The notes under the pieces: model-generated
Seen by the model: only the letters and a program-made list of their open reading frames with translations
What the model was told of the DNA's origin: nothing
The model's database searches: none
Shown: piece after piece, positions 26,512 through 35,189 of the stretch
Layout of the letters: each line of letters begins with the position of its first letter
How positions within the stretch are numbered: the first letter of the stretch is position 1
Origin: Xaviernesmea oryzae
GTDB taxonomy: Bacteria > Pseudomonadota > Alphaproteobacteria > Rhizobiales > Rhizobiaceae
Assembly: GCF_900177415.1 (NCBI RefSeq)
Contig: NZ_FXAF01000004.1
Coordinates: forward strand, 1 to 50,836
Length of the DNA stretch: 50,836 nucleotides
Direction of reading: 5' to 3'
Made by a program: the position numbers and the translations under genes

Positions 26512-27483
26512 TTACTTTCCGTACAGGCTTTCCCAGTAGCGCTGCTCGGGTGCGGTGCCATGCAGAACTGAGTCGGCTTCTTCCGCGTTCTCCTTGGTGA
26601 TCGGCGTGCTCTTTTCCGGGATCACGGCCGGGACAGTGACGCCGGAAAGATGCTTGAGGGCCGTCTCCACGGCAATGAAGCCCTGGAGGTACCCGGGTGT
26701 CGCGATGGTCGCGGCCATGCTGCCGGCCTTCACCGCCTCGATCGCATCTGCGGTCCCGTCATTGCCGACGATCATCACTTTGCCGGTCAGTCCGGCCTCT
26801 TCGACGGCACGGGCGGCACCGAGAGCCATTTCGTCATTTGCCGCATAGATCACCGCGATATCATTGACCTGAAGGACATTTTCCGTGACCTGCAGGGCTT
26901 TCGTGCGGTCGTAGTCGGCAGGCTGGGAAGCGACGATCTCGAACTTGTCGCCGTTCTTGCCGGCCAGCAGGCCCTTCTTGAAGCCTTCCGACTTCTGCCG
27001 CGCGGTTTCCGTTCCCAGGATGCCGATCAGTTCAAGCACGTTGCCGCCTTCGACATTGTCGGAAATCCACTTGCCGCCAAGTTCACCGGATTCGATATTG
27101 TCGAAGAAGACGGCCGTCTTGACGTCCGCCCCGGTGATCCGCTCGCCGGTCGTGAAGACTGGGATGCCGGCGGCGTTCGCCTCCTTGACGGCGGCGACGA
27201 TGCCACCGGTATCGACCGCCTGGATGACGATCGCATCGACCTTCTGGGCGATCAGGTCTTCCATCTGCTGGACCTGCTTTGCGACCTGATTGTCACCGCT
27301 GAGGTGAACCATGGTGCCGCCGAACTCGGCTGCCGCCTTGTCGGCTCCCTTGGACTGGTCGACGAAGAACGGATTGTTCAGCGTCGGATAGATGAAACCG
27401 ATCTTCTTGCCGTCCTCGGCAAGCGCCGTGGAGGCTAAAGCCGTGAACAGGCCGAGTGCGAGCATCGTAAGACGTTTTGTCAT
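26512..27483 (-). CDS. Sugar ABC transporter periplasmic binding protein (RbsB-like)
   Basis: The 323-residue precursor has a Sec signal peptide ending at ALA-ED near residue 22. The mature part is a type I periplasmic binding protein (Peripla_BP_4): IGFIYPTLNNPFF, QVQQMEDLIAQKVDAIVIQ, then YAANDEMALGAARA and GNDGTADAIEAVKAG. This is the ribose/xylose/autoinducer-2-type family that binds pentoses, hexoses or polyols. It is expressed with the RbsC- and RbsA-type genes upstream. The exact sugar is unknown. Confidence 0.92.
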   Translation of the reverse strand: MTKRLTMLALGLFTALASTALAEDGKKIGFIYPTLNNPFFVDQSKGADKAAAEFGGTMVHLSGDNQVAKQVQQMEDLIAQKVDAIVIQAVDTGGIVAAVKEANAAGIPVFTTGERITGADVKTAVFFDNIESGELGGKWISDNVEGGNVLELIGILGTETARQKSEGFKKGLLAGKNGDKFEIVASQPADYDRTKALQVTENVLQVNDIAVIYAANDEMALGAARAVEEAGLTGKVMIVGNDGTADAIEAVKAGSMAATIATPGYLQGFIAVETALKHLSGVTVPAVIPEKSTPITKENAEEADSVLHGTAPEQRYWESLYGK

Positions 27484-27511
27484 CGTGTTCCCCTTTTTGT
27501 TGGAAATGACG

Positions 27512-28486
27512 TTACTTCCTGGTTGATGATCTGAGATACCGGTCGGCCAGGACTGCGATCGCCACGATGCAGCCGGTCGCGACCGCCTGGTAATAGGAAT
27601 TGACGTTGAGGAGGTTGAGCGCGTTCGAGATCAGGTTCAAAAGCGCGGCGCCGACGATGGTCGCCCAGATGCGCCCCTCCCCGCCGAGCAGGCTTGTGCC
27701 CCCGAGCACCACAGCGGTGATGGCAACGAGCTCCATTCCGTCGCCGGCCGTCGGCACGGCCGATCCGAGCCGTGAAGCAAGCACCACGCCGGCAAAGCCT
27801 GTGAGGACACCCGCAAGAAGGAAGACGTAGATCTTATAGCGGGTCACCGGAACGGCAGCGAGGATCGCCGCCTCTTCGTTGCCGCCGATGGCATAGACAT
27901 AACGGCCGAAGATCGTCGCCCGCATGATGAACCACAGCAGGACGTAGACGCCGATCGCCAGCCAGATCGGCGCGGGAATGCCGAACCAGCGTGCCTGGCC
28001 GAGAACGAGCGCGATTTCGGATGTGATCGCGATCGGGCTCGCGCCGGTGTAGAGCAGCGTCAGCCCCTTGGCGACGGAAAGCGTGGCAAGCGTCACGACG
28101 AAGGAGGCAAGCCGGAAACGGGCGACTAACACCCCGTTGACGAGACCCGCAAGCGCGCCGACGAAAAGCGCGCCCGCGAGCGCCACCGGCAGATCGTACC
28201 CACCTTGGAGAAGGCCGGCGAAGATGACAGCGCACAGGGCGAGCACTGCACCGACCGACAGGTCGATGGCGCCGGTAAGGACGATGAGCGTCTGACCAGC
28301 TGCGACCAGCGCGATGATGCTCGTCTGTCGCGCGAGGTTCATGAGATTGACCTCGGTGAACATGCGCGGAGTGAAGAGGCTGAGAATGAGCGCGAGAAGA
28401 ACCAGAACGGCAATCTGGCCGTAGCTTCTCAGGAAGCGGAGTACGGTCATGCGATTCGTCTGCGCGTTGGAAGCGGTCGTGCTCAT
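27512..28486 (-). CDS. Sugar ABC transporter permease (RbsC-like)
   Basis: The 324-residue inner-membrane protein shows the BPD_transp_2 pattern: GQTLIVLTGAIDLSVGAVLAL near 65, NGVLVARFRLASFVVTLATL near 115 and the conserved LGGTSLLGGEGRIWATIVGA near 260. Around ten hydrophobic spans are visible. Its ATG overlaps the stop of the ATPase gene (TGATG), so the two are coupled. It forms the homodimeric channel of the sugar importer. Confidence 0.93.
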   Translation of the reverse strand: MSTTASNAQTNRMTVLRFLRSYGQIAVLVLLALILSLFTPRMFTEVNLMNLARQTSIIALVAAGQTLIVLTGAIDLSVGAVLALCAVIFAGLLQGGYDLPVALAGALFVGALAGLVNGVLVARFRLASFVVTLATLSVAKGLTLLYTGASPIAITSEIALVLGQARWFGIPAPIWLAIGVYVLLWFIMRATIFGRYVYAIGGNEEAAILAAVPVTRYKIYVFLLAGVLTGFAGVVLASRLGSAVPTAGDGMELVAITAVVLGGTSLLGGEGRIWATIVGAALLNLISNALNLLNVNSYYQAVATGCIVAIAVLADRYLRSSTRK

Positions 28487-29985
28487 CAGTGTCGTCCTTG
28501 GCCGGTCGCCATCGCGCCGAGCATTTCTGGTGTGGCCGCCGATCTCGCGACGTCGCCCGCAACCCGCCCCCGGTAGAGCATCAGGATGCGGTCGCTCAGC
28601 CCCATCAGTTCCGCGAGGTCGCTGGTGACGAGGAGAATGCCGAGACCGGCATCGGTGAGGGATTTCAAGAGCGCATAGATATCGGCGCGCGCGCCGACAT
28701 CGACGCCCCTTGTGGGCTCCAGCAGAATGAGGATTCGGGGATTGGTGATGAGGGCCCGGGCGAGCACGACCTTCTGCTGGTTGCCGCCGGATAGCTCGCC
28801 GACCGATTGATCAATCGACGCGCATTTCACGCGCAGCTCGCTGACGAGCCGGGAGGCGGCCCCGTCCAGGGCCCGCTTGTGCAGGAAGCCGAAACTGTGA
28901 CGGGTCCGCAGGCCTGCAAGCGTGATATTGTCGCCGATCGACTGGTTGATCGCGAGCCCTTCGCGGCGCCGGTCTTCCCCGACATAGCCTATTCCGCCCG
29001 CCACGGCGCTCTCAATTCCATGGGTGCGGAACACCTTGTTGGCCATCGAGATGGAACCGGCCGTGATGGATTGCCGGCCGTAGATCGCCGCCGCCAGCGA
29101 TTGCTGGCCGGCGCCGACGAGGCCCCCGATGCCGACGATCTCGCCCGCATGGACTTTCAGGGAAACGTCGGCCACCGATTTCGTCGAGATTCCGTCGACC
29201 TTCAGGAGCACCTCGCCGCGCGCGTTCGTGCGCTCCGGATAGAGATTGGAGATCTCGCGCCCCACCATCATCTCGACGACCTTTTGCTCCGAAGCATCGG
29301 GCGGAAGCTCGCCGACGATCTCGCCGTCGCGCAGGACGAGCACGCGATCCGCGACCTGGCTCACCTCGTCGAGCCGATGGGAGATATAGATCACGGAGCG
29401 CCCCGTCGAGACGAGACGGCGCACGAGCCGCATGACCTGCTCGACCTCGTTCGGCGCCAGCGCAGCCGTCGGCTCATCGAGGATGATGAGCTTTGTATGG
29501 GTGGAGAGGCCCTTAGCGATCAGCACGAGCTGGCGCTCGGCGATCGACAGGTCGCCGATCGGGATATCCATGCCGGCCGAAAACCCCATCGATTCGAGCT
29601 CGCGGACGATATACTCCATCGCCGGGTCGGGCTTGAGGAACCCGAGGGCCGTCCGCTCTCCGCCAAGTTCCAGATTCTCGCGCACCGTCATGCGCGGAAC
29701 GACCTGCAGTTCCTGGTGACAAAGGTGGATGCCGAGCGATCGCGATTGCTTGGCATTGCGGATGCTCAGCGCCTTGCCGTTGGCAAGCAGCCTGCCGCGA
29801 TCTGGCTGGATCGCGCCGGCCAGGATGCGCATCAGCGTGCTCTTGCCGGCACCGTTCTCGCCGAGGAGGGCGACACATGTCCCGGCGGCGATCTCGAACG
29901 AAACGTCACGAAGGGCCTGCACGGCGCCGAAGCTCTTGGCGACGCCCTCGATCTTCAGGGGAAACAGGACATTGTCGACGCCCAT
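28486..29985 (-). CDS. Sugar ABC transporter ATPase (RbsA-like), double domain
   Basis: The 499-residue protein has two ATPase halves as in RbsA/XylG/MglA. The N-terminal half has a canonical Walker A (GENGAGKST) and Walker B (LIILDEPTAAL). The C-terminal half has the degenerate Walker A usual in the family (GLVGAGQQS), a good signature LSGGNQQKV, and an odd Walker B. There the usual LDEPTRG reads LLEPTRG, so the Mg-coordinating Asp is Leu. Because the second site is often weak in this family the transporter may still work. It starts 7 bases after the NagB-like gene. Confidence 0.92.
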   Translation of the reverse strand: MGVDNVLFPLKIEGVAKSFGAVQALRDVSFEIAAGTCVALLGENGAGKSTLMRILAGAIQPDRGRLLANGKALSIRNAKQSRSLGIHLCHQELQVVPRMTVRENLELGGERTALGFLKPDPAMEYIVRELESMGFSAGMDIPIGDLSIAERQLVLIAKGLSTHTKLIILDEPTAALAPNEVEQVMRLVRRLVSTGRSVIYISHRLDEVSQVADRVLVLRDGEIVGELPPDASEQKVVEMMVGREISNLYPERTNARGEVLLKVDGISTKSVADVSLKVHAGEIVGIGGLVGAGQQSLAAAIYGRQSITAGSISMANKVFRTHGIESAVAGGIGYVGEDRRREGLAINQSIGDNITLAGLRTRHSFGFLHKRALDGAASRLVSELRVKCASIDQSVGELSGGNQQKVVLARALITNPRILILLEPTRGVDVGARADIYALLKSLTDAGLGILLVTSDLAELMGLSDRILMLYRGRVAGDVARSAATPEMLGAMATGQGRH

Positions 29986-29992
29986 CGCCGCC

Positions 29993-30880
29993 TCACGAGT
30001 CGTTCATGATGCGCGACGGCGGCTCCGCGGTCGCCCGATCGACCCAGACCTCACAATTGGGGTGCTCCTGCGCGAGCGTGCACGGATAGTCGACCGTCGG
30101 CTCATGCATCAGCAACACCCGCAGCGTGTGCTGCTTCCAGGCCCCGCTATCGCTGATGAGAAGCAGCCGCCTGGAGGCGAGGATGTCCTTCATCCCGATG
30201 GTCACCGCCATCGGCGGGATCATCTTGGTGTCGCCGCCGGCCGAACGGTGCGAGAATGCGATGAGCGTCTCGTCGTTCAGCGGCAGGATGCGCGTGGTGG
30301 AGTTGCGCATGTCGTCGAGACCGACATGCCACCACCGCGAGAAGGGCGGCTCGTTGTTGGCGATGTGCCCGGAATATCCGAAACCGCCATAGCAGAGATC
30401 CGCGCCGCCCCTCTCGGCGATCCAGCCGGAATAAAGCCGCATGTTCTCCGGGTCCGGGAAGAAGAGATTGGCTTCGAGCGGCCGCAGGTCCGGATCCAGC
30501 TTCTCATAGAGGTTGCGGTGCATATATCCCTTAAACGACCAGGGATGATCGAGCGGCAGCAGCCGGCATTGCCAATCCATCCATTCGTCCATGTTGAAGC
30601 AGGTGACGGTCTTCCAGGAAATGCGCTCGGCATTGCAGATCTCGACGAGCCGCGGATAGTGCTTCTTCGGCCCGACCGGCAGGATGAGCACGGTCGGCTC
30701 TCCGGCCGTATTCTTCGTCTTGATGAGGTCGGCGATTTCACGCGCCAGCCGCTCGAACATGTCGCCTGCCCGATCGTAGATCGTCAGCGGGATACGGCCA
30801 TGCTTCGCCAGGTCGTCGGGAGCGATCTGCATCATCTGCTCCCAGGTGAGAGCGGTGCGGCTGTGATCTTCGATATTCAT
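29993..30880 (-). CDS. NagB-like sugar-phosphate isomerase/deaminase with altered active site
   Basis: The 295-residue protein belongs to the glucosamine-6-phosphate deaminase / 6-phosphogluconolactonase fold (PF01182). CFNMDEW at 95-100 matches NagB's FNMDEY with its catalytic Asp (here Asp98), and GHIANNEP at 171-178 matches GHIAFNEP with His172 and Glu177. The residue before GH, Asp141 in E. coli NagB, is Ser170 here, so the catalytic relay is changed. It is the first gene of the RbsABC operon, next to the DeoR operator. It probably converts a phosphorylated sugar, not glucosamine-6-phosphate. It is somewhat longer than NagB (266 residues). Confidence 0.75.
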   Translation of the reverse strand: MNIEDHSRTALTWEQMMQIAPDDLAKHGRIPLTIYDRAGDMFERLAREIADLIKTKNTAGEPTVLILPVGPKKHYPRLVEICNAERISWKTVTCFNMDEWMDWQCRLLPLDHPWSFKGYMHRNLYEKLDPDLRPLEANLFFPDPENMRLYSGWIAERGGADLCYGGFGYSGHIANNEPPFSRWWHVGLDDMRNSTTRILPLNDETLIAFSHRSAGGDTKMIPPMAVTIGMKDILASRRLLLISDSGAWKQHTLRVLLMHEPTVDYPCTLAQEHPNCEVWVDRATAEPPSRIMNDS

Positions 30881-30897
30881 TTGGCTTCCAATATAAA

Positions 30898-30920
30898 TGT
30901 GGTTGATTCAACAAATCACA
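30898..30920. promoter_or_regulatory. Candidate DeoR operator, site 1
   Basis: In the divergent region between the NagB-like and DeoR genes, TGTG-GTTGATTCAACA-AAT-CACA combines an inner dyad (TTGA-T-TCAA) with outer TGTG/CACA arms. Nearly the same composite site occurs at 31755-31777. On the minus strand a TATATT box follows immediately, so repressor here would block the transporter operon. Confidence 0.65.
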
Positions 30921-30996
30921 CTGTGGAAAGCAATGCAAGCTGGTTTGTTGCCACAAGCCCGATTTTTGATTAACGATGGGACGATCGGGGAAGACC

Positions 30997-31752
30997 ATGC
31001 ACGACAAGACACAAAGACAGGCCGTCATCCTGGATGCAGTATCGAAGGGCGGCTCGCTGGAAGTGGCCGCGCTTGCCGCCACGCTCGGCGTCACCGGCGA
31101 GACGATCCGCCGCGATATCAAGGCACTGCAGGCCAAAGGCCTGGTCACCAAGGTGCATGGCGCCGTGACGCTTCCCAACACGGTGCTGAACACAAGCTTC
31201 CACGACCGCATGAAGCACAACAGCGAAGGCAAGCGCCGCATCGCCGCGGCGATTGCCGAACGGGTCGTCGACGGCGACAGCCTGATCATCGAGACGGGCA
31301 CCACCACGACCTATGTCGCCCAGGCTCTCACCGCCCGCCGCGGCCTGACGATCATAACCAATTCCCTTGATGTCGCGCGGAGTCTGGCGTTCCGCTCCGA
31401 CAATGCCGTCTATATGGCCGGCGGCCGGCTGACCCCGGACGACGGCGCCGCGCTCGACCAGTCGGCCGCCGATTTCGTCCGGCGTTTCAGAGTGAAATAT
31501 TCGATCTCCTCGGTCGTCGGCGTCGACCTCGAGGACGGCCTGACCGCCAACACCGTGGCGGAAGCTGATTTCAGCCGCCTCGTGATATCCCGCGCCGAGA
31601 CGCCGATCATCGCGATCGACAGCTCGAAGTTCGACCGCAAGGGCTTGGTGCAGGTCACCGAGACGGACCGGGTCGGGCTGATCGTGACAGATGCCAGATT
31701 GAGCCGGGAGTATCGGCGCCTTTTCGACGGCATCGATGTCGCAGAATGCTGA
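30997..31752 (+). CDS. DeoR-family transcriptional regulator
   Basis: The start at 30997 has GGGGAAG in front; an ATG seven codons earlier has none. The 251-residue protein has the DeoR helix-turn-helix at the N-terminus (LEVAALAATLGVTGETIRRDIKAL), with the family's ETIRRD motif, and the DeoRC sugar-phosphate sensor domain (IETGTTTTYVAQAL at about 90, then NSLDVARSL and GGRLTPDD). These repressors are normally released by a phosphorylated sugar made by the pathway kinase. It is transcribed towards the ribokinase gene and away from the transporter operon. Confidence 0.9.
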   Translation: MHDKTQRQAVILDAVSKGGSLEVAALAATLGVTGETIRRDIKALQAKGLVTKVHGAVTLPNTVLNTSFHDRMKHNSEGKRRIAAAIAERVVDGDSLIIETGTTTTYVAQALTARRGLTIITNSLDVARSLAFRSDNAVYMAGGRLTPDDGAALDQSAADFVRRFRVKYSISSVVGVDLEDGLTANTVAEADFSRLVISRAETPIIAIDSSKFDRKGLVQVTETDRVGLIVTDARLSREYRRLFDGIDVAEC

Positions 31753-31754
31753 TC

Positions 31755-31777
31755 TTGTGTTGATTCAACATTCACAA
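31755..31777. promoter_or_regulatory. Candidate DeoR operator, site 2
   Basis: TTGTG-TTGATTCAACA-TT-CACAA lies between deoR and the ribokinase gene. Its core TGTTGA-T-TCAACA is a perfect palindrome and outer TTGTG/CACAA arms surround it. It repeats site 1, suggesting that the kinase gene has its own repressed promoter. Confidence 0.65.
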
Positions 31778-31811
31778 TGAGGTATCCCGCTTTGGTTTTC
31801 GGAGAGCGCTC

Positions 31812-32783
31812 ATGCCTGACCAAAGAGAGATTCTAGTCTTCGGTAGCCACGTCTACGGCTCCTATATCCATTGCGAGCGCATACCCCGGGCAGGCGAGAC
31901 GGTCGCCGGAACGGGATATCGCGCCATGGTCCTCGACGACGGCGGCAAGGGCTCGAACCAGGCGATGTGCGCGGCAAGGCTCACCGGAAAGACCTCCCTT
32001 GTCAGCGCCATCGGCACGGATCGAGGCGGCGAGGAAGGCTTGGCCGTGCTTTCGGCGGAAGGATGCGACGTCTCGCGCGTGCTTCACTCACCGGACCTGC
32101 CAACCGGCGTTTCCCTTGCCGCTATCGACGGCGCAGGAATGTCCATCATCATAACCGACCCCGGTGCTAACCTAATGCTCACGGCCGACGCCGCGAGGAG
32201 CAACGAGACGGTCTTCGGCCAGCACATGTTCTGTCTGCTGCAGTTCGAAAGTCCCAAGGACGGAGCCCTCGAAGCGGCACGGCTGGCCAGAAAACATGGC
32301 GCCAGAAGTATGCTCACGCCGGGGCCGATGGTCGCGCTGGACAAAGACGATCTCAAAGGGCTAGACATCATCATCCCCAACGAGACCGAAGCTGCGGAAC
32401 TGCTCGGGGTGGAAGAGATATCGGATTACAGAGCCGCCGCACGCGAAATCTGCGCGCGGTGGGGCGTTTCCAACACGATCATCACTTGCGGTTCGCGCGG
32501 GGCCGTCGCCTGGTGGGAGAGTGTGCTCGTCGAGGTTCCGGCTTTCAAGGTGGATGCGAAGAACACGATCGGTGCGGGCGACGCCTTCGCGGCGGCATCG
32601 GCTCTCGCGCTTTGTCGGGGCCTTGAAATTAGCCAAGCGCTTCGCTTCGCGGCCGCAGTAGCAGCGATTTCAGTAAGTACCGCGGCCGCGCCCTGGACCT
32701 CCTATCCATCGCTGAACCATGTACATGATTTTCTAGCCAATGCAGGAGAAGCGCTTCGGCTTCCTCCTATCTCAGGCCTGTGA
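31812..32783 (+). CDS. Ribokinase-like PfkB-family sugar kinase
   Basis: The 323-residue protein begins behind GGAGAG. It shows the two PfkB signatures: the substrate-side GGKGSNQA at about 44-51 and the catalytic anion hole NTIGAGDAF near 258, where the Asp is the general base. GGKGSNQA is the ribokinase form. It would phosphorylate the sugar imported by the neighbouring RbsABC-type transporter and thereby make the inducer of the DeoR protein. The extra operator just upstream supports shared control. Two cysteines in MCAARL and FCLL are unremarkable. Confidence 0.9.
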   Translation: MPDQREILVFGSHVYGSYIHCERIPRAGETVAGTGYRAMVLDDGGKGSNQAMCAARLTGKTSLVSAIGTDRGGEEGLAVLSAEGCDVSRVLHSPDLPTGVSLAAIDGAGMSIIITDPGANLMLTADAARSNETVFGQHMFCLLQFESPKDGALEAARLARKHGARSMLTPGPMVALDKDDLKGLDIIIPNETEAAELLGVEEISDYRAAAREICARWGVSNTIITCGSRGAVAWWESVLVEVPAFKVDAKNTIGAGDAFAAASALALCRGLEISQALRFAAAVAAISVSTAAAPWTSYPSLNHVHDFLANAGEALRLPPISGL

Positions 32784-32974
32784 AGTGCCCTTTGACGGGA
32801 TAAAGCGTGGAGTTCCATCGTTGACGCCTAGGGACTCTTGATTGGCTTCGGGCCATCGGCCCAATGTATGCCCTGGAAGCGGCTTCGAATACTTGGAAGA
32901 TGTCAGGTTTACGTCAGGTACGTGTCCTAGCTTGGTTTTAGCGCCAGAGGAGAAGGCGCTGAGGAGGAAAATCA

Positions 32975-35080
32975 ATGACATGGAGCTTTCGTGGGCGACC
33001 GCGCGTCGCCCGGCGTGGATTTTTGCCGACATTATTTCTGGCAGGCACCACCACCCTCTTTACGGGCACGATGCCTGCATCTGCTGAAATCAAGCGCATC
33101 GAGATCGACAGCACGCTTGCCGTTTCAAACGATCTGGATCAGGGAAACGAAGTCGGCGCTTATGAACTGATCACCGGCCGCGCGTTCGGCGCGGTCGATC
33201 CCAAGGATCCGCTTAACGCTCTCATCACAGACATCCAGAACGCGCCGCGCACTCCCGAGGGGCTCGTCGAATACGAGACCAAGTTCACACTCGCCAAACC
33301 CAAGGAGATGGACAAGGCAAGTGGCGTCCTTTGGTACGATATCGTCAACCGCAGCACCGGCACGGTGACCGCCAATCCTTACGGTCACGTGCAGCTTTTG
33401 AGCGGCTGGCAGGGCGATATCGCCCCGAACGCGACGAACTACACGGCCAAAGTTCCGGTAGCACGCAACGCGGACGGCAGCCCAATCACCGGCAAGGTGC
33501 TTGCCCGTATCGTCGATCCGAAACTCGGCACCAACACTGCTCCGCTCGCCATTCTCGGGCGGGCAATTCCTTATGATGCAGCCTCGCTCGACACGACGAA
33601 GGCAAAGCTAATCAAGAAGAGTTCGGAAAAACGGAGCGGAGAGATTGGCCCGATCGAACAGGTCGCGGCAACCGATTGGGCCTTTGCGGATTGCACAACG
33701 ACAGAGTTTCCCGGCAAACCTGACCCGCGAAAACTCTGTGTCAAGGACGGCTTCGACCCAGAATTTCTCTATGAGGTCGTCTACGATGCCAAGGATCCGC
33801 TCGTGCTGGGCCTCGGACTGGCCGGCATGCGCGACCTTGCCTCCTATTTCCGCTATAGTGACGACAAGGCCAATCCGGTCGCAGGCAAGATCAAGCACTC
33901 GATCATCAAGGGCGTTTCCCAATCAGGCAACACGCTGAAGACCTTCCTGCTGCTCGGTTTCAACGAGGACGAGAAACACCGCATCGTCTTTGACGGCGCC
34001 AACCCGCATATCGCCGGCCGTCTGACGACGATCAATGTCCGTTTCGGCGTGCCGAGCGGCTCCGGTACGCTCTATGAGCCGGGTGGCGAAGGCGTCTTGT
34101 GGTGGAGTGAATACGAAGACAAGGTTCGCGGCCGCAAGGCTCAAGGCCTCCTTACCCGCTGCACCGCCAGCAAGACCTGCCCGAAGATTTTCGAGACGTT
34201 CGGGGCGGCAGAATTCAACGCCCGGCTCTTTTCGATCGCGCTCACGGGAACGGAAGGCAAGACCGATCTACCACTGCCGGAGAATGTCCGCCGTTATTAT
34301 TTCCCTGGCAACACGCATGGTGGCGCCGAAACGACCACGTTCAAGCTCGCCGGCCCGGGGAGCAAGTCCTGCGTCCTTTCGGAAAACCCGAATTCCGAGA
34401 TCGAGCAGATGCGCGCCCTGTCCGTGGCTCTTGTCGATTGGGTGGTGAAAGGAACCGAACCACCGCCAAGCTCCTATCCGAAGCTGTCATCCGGCGATCT
34501 TGCCGCCAACACGGCGGAAGCCATGGGCTTTCCGAAGATCCCCGGAATCCTGATGCCGGATGGTTTGGCGATCGGCCTTATGGACTATGATTTTGGCTCG
34601 GAGCTTAATTATAATGATTTTTCGGGCGTGCTCACCAATCAGCCGCCGAAGATCAGGCAGACCATTCCGCCTTTCATGCCGAAAGTCGATGCGGACGGCA
34701 ATGAAAAGTCGGGGCTCCCATCCATCCTGCATCAAGCGCCGCTCGGCACCTACACGGGTTGGAACGCCACCAAGTCCGGTTTCTTCAAGGGCCAGCCCTG
34801 CGGCGGCGGCCTGACGGCCGGTTACGTACCGTTTTCCGAAACGAAGAAGGAGCGTGAGGCGGCCGGCGACCCGCGGCCTTCGCTGGAAGAACGGTATGGC
34901 ACGGCGAAAGGCTATCAGTGCCTCGTGCAGGATCTCGCCGACCGCGAGATCAAGGATCGCATGCTCCTGCCCGACGATGCAGCTCGCCTGGTCAAGCTCG
35001 CCGGCAAGGTCGATTTCCTGCCCGTCGAAAAGGCCGACGATGCGGCCAAGGCCAAGGCCGCACAGCTCTGCAACCTTTGA
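32975..35080 (+). CDS. Exported alpha/beta hydrolase domain protein (PF20091-like)
   Basis: The 701-residue precursor starts behind GAGGAGG. Its N-terminus has a twin-arginine motif (ARRGFLP), a hydrophobic stretch and a likely cleavage after ASA near residue 37, so Tat export is predicted. GVSQSGN places a nucleophile Ser at residue 315, and FPGNTHGG near 445 could carry the active-site His. The length and motifs fit the large alpha/beta hydrolase domain family whose substrates are mostly unknown. It is the first of three tandem exported hydrolases, 109 bases before the second. An outer hairpin (GGGCC-ATC-GGCCC, 32850-32862) lies in its leader. Confidence 0.8.
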   Translation: MTWSFRGRPRVARRGFLPTLFLAGTTTLFTGTMPASAEIKRIEIDSTLAVSNDLDQGNEVGAYELITGRAFGAVDPKDPLNALITDIQNAPRTPEGLVEYETKFTLAKPKEMDKASGVLWYDIVNRSTGTVTANPYGHVQLLSGWQGDIAPNATNYTAKVPVARNADGSPITGKVLARIVDPKLGTNTAPLAILGRAIPYDAASLDTTKAKLIKKSSEKRSGEIGPIEQVAATDWAFADCTTTEFPGKPDPRKLCVKDGFDPEFLYEVVYDAKDPLVLGLGLAGMRDLASYFRYSDDKANPVAGKIKHSIIKGVSQSGNTLKTFLLLGFNEDEKHRIVFDGANPHIAGRLTTINVRFGVPSGSGTLYEPGGEGVLWWSEYEDKVRGRKAQGLLTRCTASKTCPKIFETFGAAEFNARLFSIALTGTEGKTDLPLPENVRRYYFPGNTHGGAETTTFKLAGPGSKSCVLSENPNSEIEQMRALSVALVDWVVKGTEPPPSSYPKLSSGDLAANTAEAMGFPKIPGILMPDGLAIGLMDYDFGSELNYNDFSGVLTNQPPKIRQTIPPFMPKVDADGNEKSGLPSILHQAPLGTYTGWNATKSGFFKGQPCGGGLTAGYVPFSETKKEREAAGDPRPSLEERYGTAKGYQCLVQDLADREIKDRMLLPDDAARLVKLAGKVDFLPVEKADDAAKAKAAQLCNL

Positions 35081-35189
35081 GCCTCTCACTCGAGCATTCC
35101 GAACTCTCTGTGGTCAGAGGGTTTGGAAACTACGTGGCGCATGTGACGCCATGAATGCCAAGCCAAGAATCTAATGATGGAGGAACGCC

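Noticed and set aside
28807..30973. Overlapping plus-strand frames (400 and 414 codons) opposite the RbsA- and NagB-like genes
   Set aside because: Antisense to genes with full catalytic motifs; no start-site or domain support.
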